A program made the translations under genes and the position numbers. Below are positions 23,333 through 35,394 of a DNA stretch of 64,000 nt, one piece after another. Every line of letters starts with the position of its first letter. Within the stretch, counting starts at the first letter, position 1. The stretch is taken from NCBI GenBank assembly GCA_032622095.1, contig CP136069.1, positions 10,432,036-10,496,035 on the forward strand. Reading direction: 5' to 3'. This stretch comes from Siphonodentalium dalli (taxonomy: Eukaryota > Mollusca > Scaphopoda > Gadilida > Siphonodentaliidae). A model generated the notes under the pieces. The model made no database searches. It was not told the origin of the DNA and worked only from the letters and a program-made list of their open reading frames with translations.

Positions 23333-23830
23333 TGTTTGTATTTTAAGCCAATTCAGACATATATCAAGTTTGATGGTGATGAGGACATCCTAACTTGATT
23401 TATCATCCAAAGTCAAAATAAGTCGAAAATGAAGTGTAATATTACGAAAAACAGTCTGAGCCAATCCCTAGACGCATCATGTAGTTAGGGTATTGTGAGA
23501 AGCATGTATACCTAAAATTATTGAAATCGGTTCATATTTGTTTAACTTATTATGTCAGACATAATTTTCTAAGTCGAAATAAGTCGAAAATGAGGCGTAA
23601 CTTTTAAAAAGTTGGACCGAACCGCAATTATCATCATGTGGAGAGGCAGTCCTAAGGAGATTGCATACAAAAATATATTGAAATTGGTTCATAGTTGTTC
23701 GAGTTATGAGGTCGGACGGACGGATGGACGGACACACGGAGGGGGAAAGCGTGACGGACGAACAGACGCAGTCAATCCAGTATTCTCCATCTCTGTTTGA
23801 TCACCATACCGGAGTGTTTCAAATCACTTT
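23333..23830. repeat. Dispersed repeat with internal duplication and a (GGAC)n-rich tail
   Basis: AAGTCGAAATAAGTCGAAAATGA-like words occur near 23410 and 23575, each followed by an AACTTTTAAAA/GGTTCATA block. The segment ends in GGACGGACGGATGGACGGAC (about 23713) then CAGTCAATCCAGTATTCTCC. Repeats with the same tail style lie at 46128-46450, 51840-52810 and 58040-58320. Confidence 0.6.
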
Positions 23831-24229
23831 AAACTCAGATCTGAATTTGATGGCCGCAAATCACTGCGGTTAGTCGTCGATCTATGTGTTCGTACTCGGC
23901 GTTCAGTTTTCGTAAACTCCTTATACGCATTAGACAACTTCGCCAACCGCAAAAGCGATTATCCTAACTTGTAATCGATGATGGGATGTGGATCACTTTC
24001 ACAAATAGAGCAGTCACTTGTAATTGTTTTCAACTGTAAATATACTGGATTTAATATGCTACTTGATTGTGTATTGTATGTAACCTGTCAACAAACTCAC
24101 ACAATTTCGCTGCATGAATTGATTTGCATTGACAAATTGTTGAGTACAAACAGTCTTACATTTTGTTTGTGGTTCGTATTAATTATCATAACATATAAAA
24201 CATAATTAAATATTCACCATATAATACTG
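23831..24229. other. No recognisable feature
   Basis: Short ORF of 75 codons at 23978-24205 without known motif; nothing else seen. Confidence 0.4.
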
Positions 24230-24870
24230 TTGGGGATTTGACATTCACAACCGTTCTGGACAGTTTTTCCACATAAGGGCAGTAATAACTGTAAAAGTTT
24301 AGCAGTGTTCACATCCATGTCCGATTTCACGATGATCAGACCAACATTGAATTTTGAAATCCATGATGGCTCCAGGCAGCCATGTTTTATTGACGAATGA
24401 CCCCGAAATGGCTCACTCCCATCTACGGTACATCTCAAGGTCAACAACCATGACAAATTTCATAATGATTCAACCAAAGGTATAACCTGTAGCCTGTGCC
24501 AAAGGATTTAGTCATGCAAAGAGTAAAATCAAAGATGGCTTCCGATTGACTCAAACATGACGCGTCAATATTAGTATCCATGACAAATTTCGTGATGAGA
24601 CAAACAGTATGGCCTGTAGCCCGTGCTAATGGATTGAATTCTGAAATCCAAGATGGCTGCTGGTGGCCATGTTTTTTTGTTAGCTAAATGACCACACAAT
24701 GACTCATTCCCATCTACTTGTCAATGTCAACAACCATGACAAATTTCATAATGATCCAAACTGTAACACATGCTAATGTAAATTGTTGAGCGGACGCACA
24801 CACACACGGATGATGGATACCAACCCATGGCAATAGCTCAAACTTTACAAAGTACAGTTTGAGCTGAAAA
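24230..24870. repeat. Degenerate tandem copies of a dispersed repeat (AACCATGACAAATTTCATAA)
   Basis: Blocks of GAAATCCAAGATGGC followed by a GCCATGTTTT and an AACCATGACAAATTTCATAA occur at about 24355-24475, 24525-24600 and 24640-24755. A (AC)n/GGATGATGG tail and TAGCTCAAACTTTACAAAGT follow. A related copy is near 56985-57080. Confidence 0.6.
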
Positions 24871-24895
24871 ATGATCAAACCCAAATTCGATTTCT

Positions 24896-25003
24896 ATTTT
24901 GGGCTGTGAATTTCAGCCTATGGGAGACTGGCATATATAAGATAATGCACTGGCACAGGGTATTTAATGATGCATCAGCGCAGCTCTTGTTATGAAAGGG
25001 ATA
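24896..25003. mobile_element. Half of a hairpin MITE of the 28.2-kb type
   Basis: CCTATGGGAGACTGGCATATA, AAGATAATGCACTGGCACAG and GCGCAGCTCTTGTTATGAAAGGG match the right half of 28218-28480. Confidence 0.65.
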
Positions 25004-25023
25004 ATAATCAAAGCAATATATAA

Positions 25024-25117
25024 AGCTTAATGTTAAGCTACGGGGAGCCTCAAACAGACGGAAGCATGCAATGTGGAGTGTCGTCTGCTCCAGTCTATGT
25101 GGGGCTCTTTATGGGTT
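25024..25117 (+). repeat. GGGAGCC/GGCTC hairpin repeat, copy 1
   Basis: An imperfect hairpin with arms like CCCACAGGGAGCCTCACA and TGTGGGGCTCTATATGGG around a GGAAGCATGCA..GTGTCGTCTGCTG loop. Other copies are at 28504, 29978, 33679 (three, reversed), 37972 and 38102. Confidence 0.75.
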
Positions 25118-25451
25118 ACTGAGACTGCACTCTGATGGATATTCAGTGGAAGATGTAATTTTCACTCAAAGGGCCATAACCTCAGAAGAAGTGAGTGCAC
25201 CACAGAGTACCCCCACTCAGATAGAGAGCGCCAAAGTTGTTAAAGAAGGCTGGATCGATGGGAGGAACATATTCTAATATACCCCCGCCAGACCTTTTGC
25301 AGGGATTTAGTTATTCCTCCTAATGATGGACAATATGGGATAAATGAAAACAAACACAAGTATTTCCCATAAATGACAGTTGTTTCAATATGGCATTCCT
25401 TAACAAGATATTATACACAATAAAACTCATCTGTGTTTCTTAGAATTTCAG
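25118..25451. other. No recognisable feature
   Basis: Continuation of a 68-codon ORF that starts inside the hairpin repeat; no motif. Confidence 0.4.
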
Positions 25452-25547
25452 AGGTATGAGCTGGTGACGGTTATGATTAGATACTGCCATGGCGTTGGTG
25501 GTATGAGCTGGTGACGGTTATGATTAGATACTCCCATGGAGTTGGTT
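25452..25547. repeat. Two-copy tandem duplication, about 46 bp
   Basis: GGTATGAGCTGGTGACGGTT followed by ATGATTAGATACT.CCATGG appears twice back to back. Confidence 0.85.
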
Positions 25548-25651
25548 CATCAATTATAGTCCAGCATCCAATAAAAATTAAAACAAATTCTCTATATATC
25601 TCTTTGAGCTCTATTATAATATTATTATACAATGTTGTGTACAGTGTGTGA

Positions 25652-25745
25652 TTTTCTTGTACGAGTCCAGGTTGTGGTGAATAGTCATATTGGACTCAAT
25701 ACTGCGCATCTCGTCCAATATGACTTTTCACTACAACCTGGATGA
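25652..25745. repeat. Hairpin repeat flanking the 34-bp array, left copy
   Basis: CCAGGTTGTGGTGAATAGTC pairs with GACTTTTCACTACAACCTGG around a short centre, with TATTGGAC/GTCCAATA completing the stem. A direct copy is at 27492-27580. Confidence 0.85.
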
Positions 25746-25893
25746 GTACCAGAAAACACATACATGTAGTGTATGCAACATTGTATAATGACATTTTTAT
25801 TATCCATCTGTATGTTTCACTGATTCACTTGCCAATAGAGTTACTGCGCTTTGATGAGAATCAGAAGAGTCCCGATAAATTTTATAAATGTTG

Positions 25894-27407
25894 TCAGGTG
25901 GTATATTGTTTCGAGACTGCTGAGATGTCAGGTTGTATATTCTTTCGAGACTGCTGAGATGTCAGGTGGTATATTGTTTCGAGACTGCTGTGATGTCGGG
26001 TTGTATATTCTTTCGAGACTGCTGAGATGTCAGGTTGTATATTCTTTCGAGACTGCTGAGATGTCAGGTTGTATATTGTTTCGAGACTGCTGTGATGTCG
26101 GGTTGTATATTCTTTCGAGACTGCTGAGATGTCAGGTTGTATATTCTTTCGAGACTGCTGAGATGTCAGGTTGTATATTGTTTCGAGACTGCTGTGATGT
26201 CGGGTTGTATATTCTTTCGAGACTGCTGAGATGTCAGGTTGTATATTCTTTCGAGACTGCTGAGATGTCAGGTTGTATATTGTTTCGAGACTGCTGTGAT
26301 GTCGGGTTGTATATTCTTTCGAGACTGCTGTGATGTCGGGTTGTATATTCTTTCGAGACTGCTGTGATGTCAGGTTGTATATTGTTTCGAGACTGCTGAG
26401 ATGTCAGGTTGTATATTGTTTCGAGACTGCTGAGATGTCAGGTGGTATATTGTTTCGAGACTGCTGAGATGTCGGGTTGTATATTCTTTCGAGACTGCTG
26501 AGATGTCAGGTTGTATATTCTTTCGAGACTGCTGAGATGTCAGGTTGTATATTGTTTCGAGACTGCTGTGATGTCGGGTTGTATATTCTTTCGAGACTGC
26601 TGAGATGTCAGGTTGTATATTCTTTCGAGACTGCTGAGATGTCAGGTTGTATATTGTTTCGAGACTGCTGTGATGTCGGGTTGTATATTCTTTCGAGACT
26701 GCTGAGATGTCAGGTTGTATATTCTTTCGAGACTGCTGAGATGTCAGGTTGTATATTGTTTCGAGACTGCTGTGATGTCGGGTTGTATATTCTTTCGAGA
26801 CTGCTGTGATGTCGGGTTGTATATTCTTTCGAGACTGCTGTGATGTCAGGTTGTATATTGTTTCGAGACTGCTGAGATGTCAGGTTGTATATTGTTTCGA
26901 GACTGCTGTGATGTCGGGTTGTATATTCTTTCGAGACTGCTGTGATGTCGGGTTGTATATTCTTTCGAGACTGCTGTGATGTCAGGTTGTATATTCTTTC
27001 GAGACTGCTGAGATGTCAGGTTGTATATTCTTTCGAGACTGCTGTGATGTCGGGTTGTATATTCTTTCGAGACTGCTGTGATGTCAGGTTGTATATTGTT
27101 TCGAGACTGCTGTGATGTCGGGTTGTATATTCTTTCGAGACTGCTGAGATGTCAGGTTGTATATTCTTTCGAGACTGCTGAGATGTCGGGTTGTATATTC
27201 TTTCGAGACTGCTGTGATGTCGGGTTGTATATTCTTTCGAGACTGCTGTGATGTCGGGTTGTATATTGTTTCGAGACTGCTGTGATGTCGGGTTGTATAT
27301 TGTTTCGAGACTGCTGAGATGTCGGGTTGTATATTCTTTCGAGACTGCTGTGATGTCGGGTGGTATATTCTTTCGAGACTGCTGTGATGTCGGGTTGTAT
27401 ATTATTG
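25894..27407. repeat. 34-bp minisatellite, about 44 copies, with higher-order structure
   Basis: The unit is GAGACTGCTGAGATGTCAGG then TTGTATATTCTTTC. Three positions toggle: GAG/GTG, CAGG/CGGG and TTCT/TTGT. A 3-unit (102-bp) higher-order repeat recurs, and a block of about 476 bp (14 units) is duplicated (25986-26332 against 26462-26808). Coding frames across it are artefacts. Confidence 0.95.
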
Positions 27408-27491
27408 GCCCTTTTGGAGACCAGTATGACTGTTTCCCGGATTATCATGTGACGGCTTTTGCCCAATCATAAATAGTGTAAAGTATGTTTC

Positions 27492-27580
27492 TTTCTTGTA
27501 CGAGTCCAGGTTGTAGTGAAAAATCATATTAGACTCAATGCTGCATGTCTCGTCCAATATGACTTTTCACTACAACATGA
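27492..27580. repeat. Hairpin repeat flanking the 34-bp array, right copy
   Basis: Same order and sequence as 25652-25745 (CTTGTACGAGTCCAGGTTGT.. GTCCAATATGACTTTTCACT), with a few substitutions. Confidence 0.85.
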
Positions 27581-28217
27581 GCAACGTCGCGATTGGTTAA
27601 AACTACCAGTGAAAAGATTCCCTGATGTTACATTCTCTTCAATGCTGCTGTTCTGTGTGACGGGGGAAATGGTGATTTGAATAAAACGTTATAGCCAATC
27701 AGATTGCTCATTACAACCAAATGTGGGGACAATTCTATATTTTTCTTCAGTGATGACACAAAATCATCTAAAGCAATGTTGAGCGCTCATTATGGCATCC
27801 ATTACTGAAATAATTTTGAAATTGCTATGTTAATTTGTTTATGGAAACTCATAATTGAGGGATATTTTAAACACGAACACTGGGTATTTAGGCAAATCAT
27901 TTCTTGATGAAGATCGGTTCAGACAATCTGAATAAAATCGACATAGCGGAATATTAATAATACTATCTGAAAGTCAGCGTTAACAAGCACTTTCGGTTAT
28001 GAAAATTAAAATACACCAGTCAATACGTTCAGACAACTGAAACCCCAGAAAACACAGTTCACATTAAAACCATGAATATGATACATAGCCAGAACGCATT
28101 GTGCATGTGAAGCTCATCTAATGAGTCACTGATGATGTTAGGATATATATCATCAGAACGTGAGACGTAAGTGAAATAAACTAAGGTATTATCAGCAACA
28201 AGTACCATACAAGACTA
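27581..28217. other. No recognisable feature
   Basis: AT-rich unique-looking DNA, no motif seen. Confidence 0.45.
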
Positions 28218-28480
28218 AACCCTTTGATGACTGAAGCTTCCTGGAATTTTATCGAAAACCCTGTGCCAATGCCTTCTCTCATACACGCGAGTCGCCCGTA
28301 GGGTGCCTTGAATATATAAGAGACAGAATTGGCCTAACTGTATTTGCCTTGATCTTGTAAGCCAGTGTATTCTCTTATATATGCGAGGCTGCCTATGGGA
28401 GACTCGCATATATAAGATAATAAACTGGCACAGGGTCTTTAAGGCTACACCAGCACAGCTCCCGTCACGAAAGGGTTAAA
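28218..28480. mobile_element. TTAA MITE, second family (CCCTTTGATGACTGAAGC ends), two hairpins
   Basis: TTAA-like border (CTAAACCCTTTGATG) at the left and CGTCACGAAAGGGTTAA at the right; the left TTAA has mutated. The ends form an inverted repeat. Inside are two hairpins built on the TCTTATATATGCGAGGC and ACTCGCATATATAAGA words shared with the CCCTTTACCCAACA family. The two families clearly share ancestry. Confidence 0.75.
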
Positions 28481-28503
28481 CACTGAGGCGATATTATAGT
28501 TTA

Positions 28504-28607
28504 ATGTTTAACCCACAGGGAGCCCCACACAGGTGGAAGCATGCACTACAGAGTGTCGTCTGCTGCAGGCTATGTGGGGCTCTCTATGGGTCATGAAAAG
28601 GTTAAGA
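28504..28607 (+). repeat. GGGAGCC/GGCTC hairpin repeat, copy 2
   Basis: AACCCACAGGGAGCCCCACA pairs imperfectly with CTATGTGGGGCTCTCTATGG. It starts 24 bp after the preceding MITE. Confidence 0.75.
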
Positions 28608-29637
28608 TTCTCATGCACATTGTGTTCTGTGTTTATTCCACACTCTTTACGTTTGTTCGAGTTCCATACTTGATTGTAAGATTTATTAATATATAAAAGA
28701 CATCAGTTGGATTTAGCTGATGAAAATCATTAAATTTAAAGGTGCACCGTCCAATTGACACCAAATTAGTCAAAATTTCCTGAGTCAATTTGTAGCTTAC
28801 AAGCCAAAAGAAACTGGAAAAATACTTGCAATGACCATCATTGTATGACACAGGCACGCGAAAATCCGTTAGTGAACGGACGCTCTCAATAAGAGACAAT
28901 CAATTGTAATTTTACTCGCCTGACAATTATTCAAAACATATTACAACTTTCTCTTTTGAAAGATGTGTGGAGTCAACTCGTATGGGCATCATAGCCCTTT
29001 ATATATCAAATACTCATTGATGAATAGTTCCCACAGGAAATATTCATATAATATGTTCAACAAACGACTTATTATCTGAACATTTCCCTCCAATGAATAT
29101 GAATCCTTCTGCACGTCTATCATCTTCATTCATGTCTGTCGTCTGCTCGCTGTTCCTGAACACCCACCCAGAGTATAATAAACCATTCCAATGTACACTT
29201 TTATAACTGAGTGGGAGAATCTATTTAGTACAGAAATGGTTAAATCTTCAAACGTCAATAATAATTCCAGATCACTCTGAGTGATACTGCTTTTTCGACT
29301 TTCGGGAAATGTGAATAATTATTCAATGTTTTACGCTAATAATTGGTGTGGAATAAATGAATAAATGTAGGTTCTTTAAAAAAGCAAGCAATAAATAGAT
29401 GAAAGACTTGATACAGCATTCGGTTGCACACCCTAACAACAGGTCCGGGAAATTCCATTTATAGCTGTAATGGTTAAGAAACCACTGCTGCAGATATTCG
29501 CGTTACACCAGCTTGTGGAATATCCGAGGAGCTTAGAGAAAGACCGCATCTGCTTATAAATCTGGTTTTGATATACGATCTGGGACTTTGATGATTCCAT
29601 ATGTGATCGCTTCTTCTTCTACAAGGTTCTTGTACAT
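28608..29637. other. No recognisable feature
   Basis: AT-rich DNA with short ORFs (88 codons at 28633-28899, minus) lacking known motifs. Confidence 0.4.
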
Positions 29638-29641
29638 TTAA

Positions 29642-29931
29642 GGGGGGGGGTGTACATTAAATCCGACCATTTACGTGACCATCTCCTTTTATATTCAACA
29701 GAATATATGCAACAAATAAATGAATTTGAGTCATGGATTAGTGCAAAATACACTAATGTGCTCTATGAACGATGCAAAAGACATGGTAATTATATGACCC
29801 GAGTCATAAACTCATTGTCATTATAATTACCATGTTGTTTGCATCGTTCATAGAACACACAAGTGTATTTTGCACTAATCCATGGCTCAAATTAATTCAT
29901 AAATGGCCGGATTTAGGGTACAGTCCCCCCT
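29642..29931. mobile_element. TTAA-flanked palindromic MITE, about 290 bp, G-run ends
   Basis: TTAA lies at 29638-29641 and 29932-29935. The ends are a G run followed by TGTACATTAAATCCGACCAT, matched in reverse by ATGGCCGGATTTAGGGTAC and a C run. The inner arms pair over a long stretch (TGGATTAGTGCAAAATACAC with GTGTATTTTGCACTAATCCA), so almost the whole element is a palindrome. Confidence 0.88.
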
Positions 29932-29974
29932 TTAATAGTATTTAATAGGGTTAATAACGGACGCAATATAATAA

Positions 29975-30068
29975 AGATTAATGTTTAACCCACATGGAGC
30001 CTCGCACAGATGGATGCATGCATTACAGAATGTTGTCTGATGCAGTCAATGTGGGGCTCTCTATGGGT
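29975..30068 (+). repeat. GGGAGCC/GGCTC hairpin repeat, copy 3
   Basis: AACCCACATGGAGCCTCGCA with CAATGTGGGGCTCTCTATGG; a diverged loop between. Confidence 0.7.
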
Positions 30069-30271
30069 TTTTTTGAATTGGGTTATCTCTTCAACCAGAT
30101 TCATCCAATAGCAATAGCCCGATATAGTTACAATAGCTTTATACAACTGTTTTAGCTATAAATGGCATATCCCAGACCTGAACAATAGCCGAAAGACACA
30201 TCATTCGGTTGCCGACTATGACACATTCTCCTTATCTTACATGCGAAAACAGTAAAAGCAACAGCAATATT

Positions 30272-30735
30272 CAAGCCTTCAAAGAGTGTGACTGACATTT
30301 GCAGAATGAGGTCCCCAGAGGGTAAATTTTGTGATGGTACCGATCACAGTGGAATAGCGTCACCAAATTCACCCTCTGAACTTCAGAGTCTGAAGACCTC
30401 ATTCTGCTTAGGCCTTAACTTCTGGGAAGTATCTATAGTCTCAAATTATCATTGTTTTTAGTTACTTTTTTCCCCCTTCTGTTCAATTTCTATATCCCCT
30501 AATTTCCAGAAGATAAGATAAATTGTATAATCGAGGTGACTAATGGGTGAACATCACCAACTTCAACTGGGGAACTTCAATTTGATCATGGGTCTGCCAT
30601 AAAAGTTGAGGCCTAAGAAGAATGAGGTTCCAGAGGGTAAATTTGATTATGCTAGCCCACCGTGCAGGATAGGTTCACTAAATTCACCCTCTGGGGACCT
30701 CATTCTGCAAATTGCAGACACTATATGCAGGCTTG
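30272..30735. mobile_element. hAT-like hairpin MITE (CAAGCCTT ends), long form, 464 bp
   Basis: Ends CAAGCCTTCA.. and ..CAGGCTTG. Each subterminal region is a hairpin: GCAGAATGAGGTCCCCAGAG with CTCTGAACTT..CTCATTCTGC, and the mirror pair at 30628-30713. The candidate 8-bp flanks (GCAATATT/ACAACATT) match only in part. The same family at 53540 and 36569 has exact 8-bp duplications. Confidence 0.78.
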
Positions 30736-31374
30736 ACAACATTGTATACATAAATTCATACGCGGTGTAACAAAATGATCAATGAAAGTTTGCGAATCCC
30801 GGGTACATTAATGAGTGCATACATTGTACAATTTACAAAACATTGAACAGCGTAATTAATAATTCATAATTAATTAAAGGCCCATGTCAGTTTCAAATAA
30901 TATTTTTCTCTAATTTATTTCAATCATGGGATCAAAATAGGAACGGAAATATATCATTCACTGATATGTGGACTTGATTTAGTAATCGTTGGTTCAGAAA
31001 TTGTACCGTATGTGACGCGGTAGAAATTTTATCACCTTGAAATTTAAACTCAAATGTTTAGTCCAAGCTACCTTCAACATAAACAAGGTAATGAAATCGG
31101 TCTGGATAATACTGGATTACTGAAGTACTATTGCCGTATTCTTCGATGGCGGACATTCTCGAGATAACTAACAGCAATAAGATTGTGGGGAGACAGGCTT
31201 GTTTTCTTTTGCCAGTGTGTAATGTGAATTTGGGATCATAAACCATTAATAGCAAAATAATAAAAATAAAAGTGTTTAGCAAAATATCAACAAAATGTGT
31301 TGAATTTTATCATAGTACTGTTATATGATATTCCCTAACACCAAAAACATAATATCTATACAATATATGTCGAC
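30736..31374. other. No recognisable feature
   Basis: AT-rich DNA; the 74-codon minus ORF 31058-31282 has no known motif. Confidence 0.4.
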
Positions 31375-31850
31375 TTAACCCTTTACCCAACAAAACGGCC
31401 AAAAACGCCCAAATAAAGCTTCAATAGCCAAAAATATCTTCGGTCTGTCTCAATAACACCATACAAATATGGATATCATTGGAACCGGTTCATTGACCAC
31501 ATTGTGATGGTTACAGTTATGCCCTGTGCCAATGCATTCTCTTATATATGCGAGTTGACCATAGGTCGCCTCGCATATAAGAGAATGCATTGGCCTAAAA
31601 AAAGATTTTAACACTTTTTACCATTTTTTCTTACATTCTTTAACAATTTTATAATTTTTTCTTACATTTTTTAACAATTTTTATAATATATTTCTACATT
31701 CTTTGACAATTTTATCATTTTTAATATGTGTTAAGCCAATGCATTCTCTTATATATGCGAGGCGACCTATGGTCGACTCGCATATATAATAGAATGCATT
31801 GGCACAGGGTAAAAAATGCCGACTTACGGCCATTCTGTTGGGTAAAGGGA
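31375..31850 (+). mobile_element. Palindromic TTAA MITE, copy B
   Basis: TTAACCCTTTACCCAACAAA at the left, TGTTGGGTAAAGGGACA at the right (right TTAA lost). Two hairpins with the shared arms lie at about 31527-31595 and 31735-31806. The AT-rich spacer is longer than in other copies through duplication of a TTTCTTACATTCTTTAACAA-type unit. Confidence 0.9.
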
Positions 31851-31896
31851 CAAGCTTCTGATATCTGATAATTAAGATGCCAGTTTATGTCAAAGA

Positions 31897-33220
31897 TCCT
31901 TCCCATTACACGCCTATTGTGAGGTTTAATCCTTCCCATTACACGCCTATTGTGAGGTTTAATCCTTCCCATTACACGCTTAATATTGTGAGGTTTAATC
32001 CTTCCCATTACATGCCTATTGTGATGTTTAATCCTTCCCATTACACGCCTATTGTGAGGTTTAATCCTTCCCATTACACGCCTATTGTGATGTTTAATCC
32101 TTCCCATTACACGCCTATTGTGAGGTTTAATCCTTCCCATTACATGCCTATTGCGAGGTTTAATCCTTCCCATTACACGCCTATTGTGAGGTTTAATCCT
32201 TCCCATTACACGCCTATTGCGAGGTTTAATCCTTCCCATTACACGCCTATTGCGAGGTTTAATCCTTCCCATTACACGCTTATTGCGAGGTTTAATCCTT
32301 CCCATTACACGCCTATTGTGATGTTTAATCCTTCCCATTACACGCCTATTGCGAGGTTTCATCCTTCCCATTACACGCCTATTGCGAGGTTTAATCCTTC
32401 CCATTACACGCCTATTGTGAGGTTTAATCCTTCCCATTACACGCCTATTGTGAGGTTTAATCCTTCCCATTACACGCCTATTGCGAGGTCTAATCCTTCC
32501 CATTACACGCCTATTGCGAGGTTTAATCCTTCCCATTACACCCTTATTGCGAGGTTTAATCCTTCCCATTACACGCCTATTGTGAGGTTTAATCCTTCCC
32601 ATTACACGCCTATTGCGAGGTTTAATCCTTCCCATTACACGCCTATTGTGAGGTTTAATCCTTCCCATTACACGCCTATTGCGAGGTTTAATCCTTCCCA
32701 TTACACGCTTATTGCGATGTTTAATCCTTCCCATTACACGCCTATTGTGAGGTTTAATCCTTCCCATTACACGCCTATTGCGAGGTTTAATCCTTCCCAT
32801 TACACGCCTATTGTGAGGTTTAATCCTTCCCATTACACGCCTATTGCGAGGTTTAATCCTTCCCATTACAGGCCTATTGCGAGGTTTAATCCTTCCCATT
32901 ACACGCCTATTGCGAGGTTTAATCCTTCCCAGTACATGCCTACTGTGAGGTTTAATCCTTCCCATTACACGCCTATTGTGAGGTTTAATCCTTCCCATTA
33001 CACGCCTATTGCGAGGTTTAATCCTTCCCATTACACGCCTATTGCGAGGTTTAATCCTTCCCATTACATGCCTATTGCGAGGTTTAATCCTTCCCAGTAC
33101 ATGCCTATTGTGAGGTTTAATCCTTCCCATTACACGCCTATTGTGAGGTTTAATCCTTCCCATTACACGCCTATTGTGAGGTTTAATCCTTCCCATTACA
33201 CCCCTATTGTGAGGTTTAAG
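31897..33220. repeat. 33-bp minisatellite, about 40 copies
   Basis: The unit is TTTAATCCTTCCCATTACAC then GCCTATTGTGAGG, with GTGAGG/GCGAGG toggling. It begins 46 bp after MITE copy B. Because 33 is divisible by three, ORFs of 459 and 532 codons run on the two strands; both are treated as artefacts. Confidence 0.96.
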
Positions 33221-33678
33221 CCAAAGATGGTCTATCTCTTCCCAGAAAATATATGAATCGAAGACCCCAGAATGTTTTATATTGAGTCCAGGGCATAAAA
33301 ATATATGAATCGAGGACATCTGTCCAGAAAAGTTTCTATCAATTTTATTTAGAATTTCTTATGACATCAGTGGGACATTATTAGGAGCTATTTTTAGAAC
33401 AGAAATCAATGCAAAAACGATTGGGGCGTACCAAGAGATAACTTTATCTTGTTATCACCCACAATCAAGGCAAATTTGTTATTTCAGCTTTGAAATTTAC
33501 CGCGAATTATGATTGAAATAAACCACTTCATTACGTCTTCTGTTTTGTAGTCTTGAAATCGTGATTTATAAAAAATTATGTTGTTGTTGTAATTGTGGCC
33601 CGGAAGAGACAGACAATCTTTAACATCTTTAGCCCAGTTACCGTTTATTATATAGAAAACATAACATTTTGCGCCCAT
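33221..33678. other. No recognisable feature
   Basis: Short duplicated word AAATATATGAATCGA near 33246 and 33299; otherwise nothing seen. Confidence 0.45.
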
Positions 33679-33945
33679 TATAGCCTGGAGCAGACGACAC
33701 ATAAGTAGTGCATGCTGCTACCTGTGTGGGGCTCCATGTGGGTTATATTTAACCCTCCCATAGGGCGCCCCTCATAGCCTGGAGCAGACGACACATAAGT
33801 AGTGCATGCTGATACCTGTGTGGGGCTCCATGTGGGTTATATTTAACCCTCCCATAGGGCGCCCCTCATAGCCTGGAGCAGACGACACATAAGTAGTGCA
33901 TGCTGCTACCTGTGTGGGGCTCCATGTGGGTTATATTAAATTATT
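33679..33945 (-). repeat. Three tandem GGGAGCC/GGCTC hairpin repeats, 95-bp period
   Basis: AGCCTGGAGCAGACGACACA followed by a GCATGCTG.TACCTGTGTGG and a GGCTCCATGTGGGTTATA block repeats three times at about 33680, 33772 and 33867. It is the same family as 28504, reversed and amplified in tandem. Confidence 0.88.
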
Positions 33946-33946
33946 T

Positions 33947-34206
33947 GATAATCACTTTTACATGACTGGAGCTTCCTGAATTTTTTTGAAAACCCTGTGC
34001 CAATGAATTCTCTTATATATGCAAAACTCCCATAGGGCGCCTCGCATATATAAGAGAATGCTTGGCCTAACAATATTTACCTTGACCTTGTAAGCCAGTG
34101 CATGAACTTCGCATATATAAGAGAATGTTTGACCTAACAATATTAACCTTGACCTTGTAAGCCAGTGCATGAACTTCACATATATAAGAGAATGCACTGG
34201 CACAGG
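33947..34206. mobile_element. Second-family hairpin MITE with a 71-bp internal duplication
   Basis: ACATGACTGGAGCTTCCTGA, CCCTGTGCCA and TATATAAGAGAATGC words identify the family of 28218. The segment CCTTGACCTTGTAAGCCAGT..CATATATAAGAGAATG occurs twice in tandem. Confidence 0.75.
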
Positions 34207-35015
34207 ATTAGCAATCAAAATTACTTGTAGTTACACATCATAACATATCCACACTCTAATCATCTCGTCCTACACAAACTCAATCGAGTCTTTGCGAGAC
34301 CCACAAATGTGAGTAATAAATCTTATTGTGATAGCGCATGGAAGCCTAGATATCAGAGATGTATCATTATGATAACAGAGATACATAACTAACGACACAA
34401 TATAAAGAGCGTTTATATTTAATCAGCATGGGACCCTATAGCTGTTAGTGCTTTATATATCATGCATGAGTATATATATCTTACTTGAGCGAAATTGACT
34501 TAATTTTTACTGTTATGAAACTTATGGGCGACAAGAGCAATAAAATTTGGAAAATGTACAACTTATATATAAATGCATGTACCTTTAATTCAGGTACGAT
34601 ATATATGGTAAACTCGGTACTCAATACACAGAAGGACGTGGGGCTTTTTTTACTTATTTTATTTCAACTTTCTGACTGATTCTGAAAATTCCTATATAGC
34701 TTATGTCAACTTCCGGTGGCCAAGACATGGTACCTCTTGTCATGGACACAAGTGTCATTGGGCATCCCCCATAATGGCCCCATCTACTCACATATGTGGG
34801 TCACACAAAGTCACTTTAAATGTTTTCAGGACAATGTCCTTGACCGAACCCTTGTAATCAGACTTGCTTATCACATAATCAGAATAGCACCACACAAACA
34901 AATAGATATTAATCTGTACATAATTATAATTTACAAAACAATAATTACCACTCCATGCTTAAAATTTAACAAAATATGGCACAAATTAAAATTGGATAGA
35001 CAATGTGATGCTGGT
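34207..35015. other. No recognisable gene; one AAAGAGCGTTTA word
   Basis: TATAAAGAGCGTTTATA at about 34401-34417 is another copy of the word seen near PolB. Short ORFs lack known motifs. Confidence 0.4.
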
Positions 35016-35394
35016 TTAACCCTTTACCCAACAGAAAGGCCCTGTGCCAATGCATTCTCTTATATATGCGAGTCGACCATAGGTCGCCTCGCATATATAA
35101 GAGAATGCATTGGCTTAACATATTAAAAATGATAAAAATGTAAGAACAAATTATAAAATTGTTGTAAGAAAAAATGTTAAAAAAAAGATTTTTTTTAGGC
35201 CAATGCATTCTCTTATATACCGGGTATGCGAGACGACCAATGGTCGACTCGCATATATAAGAGAATGCATTGGCACAGGGCATAACTGTAACCATCACAA
35301 TGAGATCAATGAACCGGTTCCAATGATATCCATATTTTAGGCTGTTGAAACTTTATTTGGGCGTTTTTGGCCGCTTTGTTGGGTAAAGGGTTAA
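35016..35394 (-). mobile_element. Palindromic TTAA MITE, copy C
   Basis: TTAA at both ends (35016-35019, 35391-35394), termini CCCTTTACCCAACA/TGTTGGGTAAAGGG. Two hairpins; the second carries a CCGGGTA insertion near 35220. Confidence 0.92.

Noticed and set aside
25851..27472. 160-, 110- and 74-codon ORFs with a CDVGLYILSRLL-like repeat
   Set aside because: 34-bp array read through all three frames in turn; no protein features.
31721..33319. 532- and 459-codon ORFs
   Set aside because: Translations of the 33-bp array; codon periodicity comes from the unit length only.
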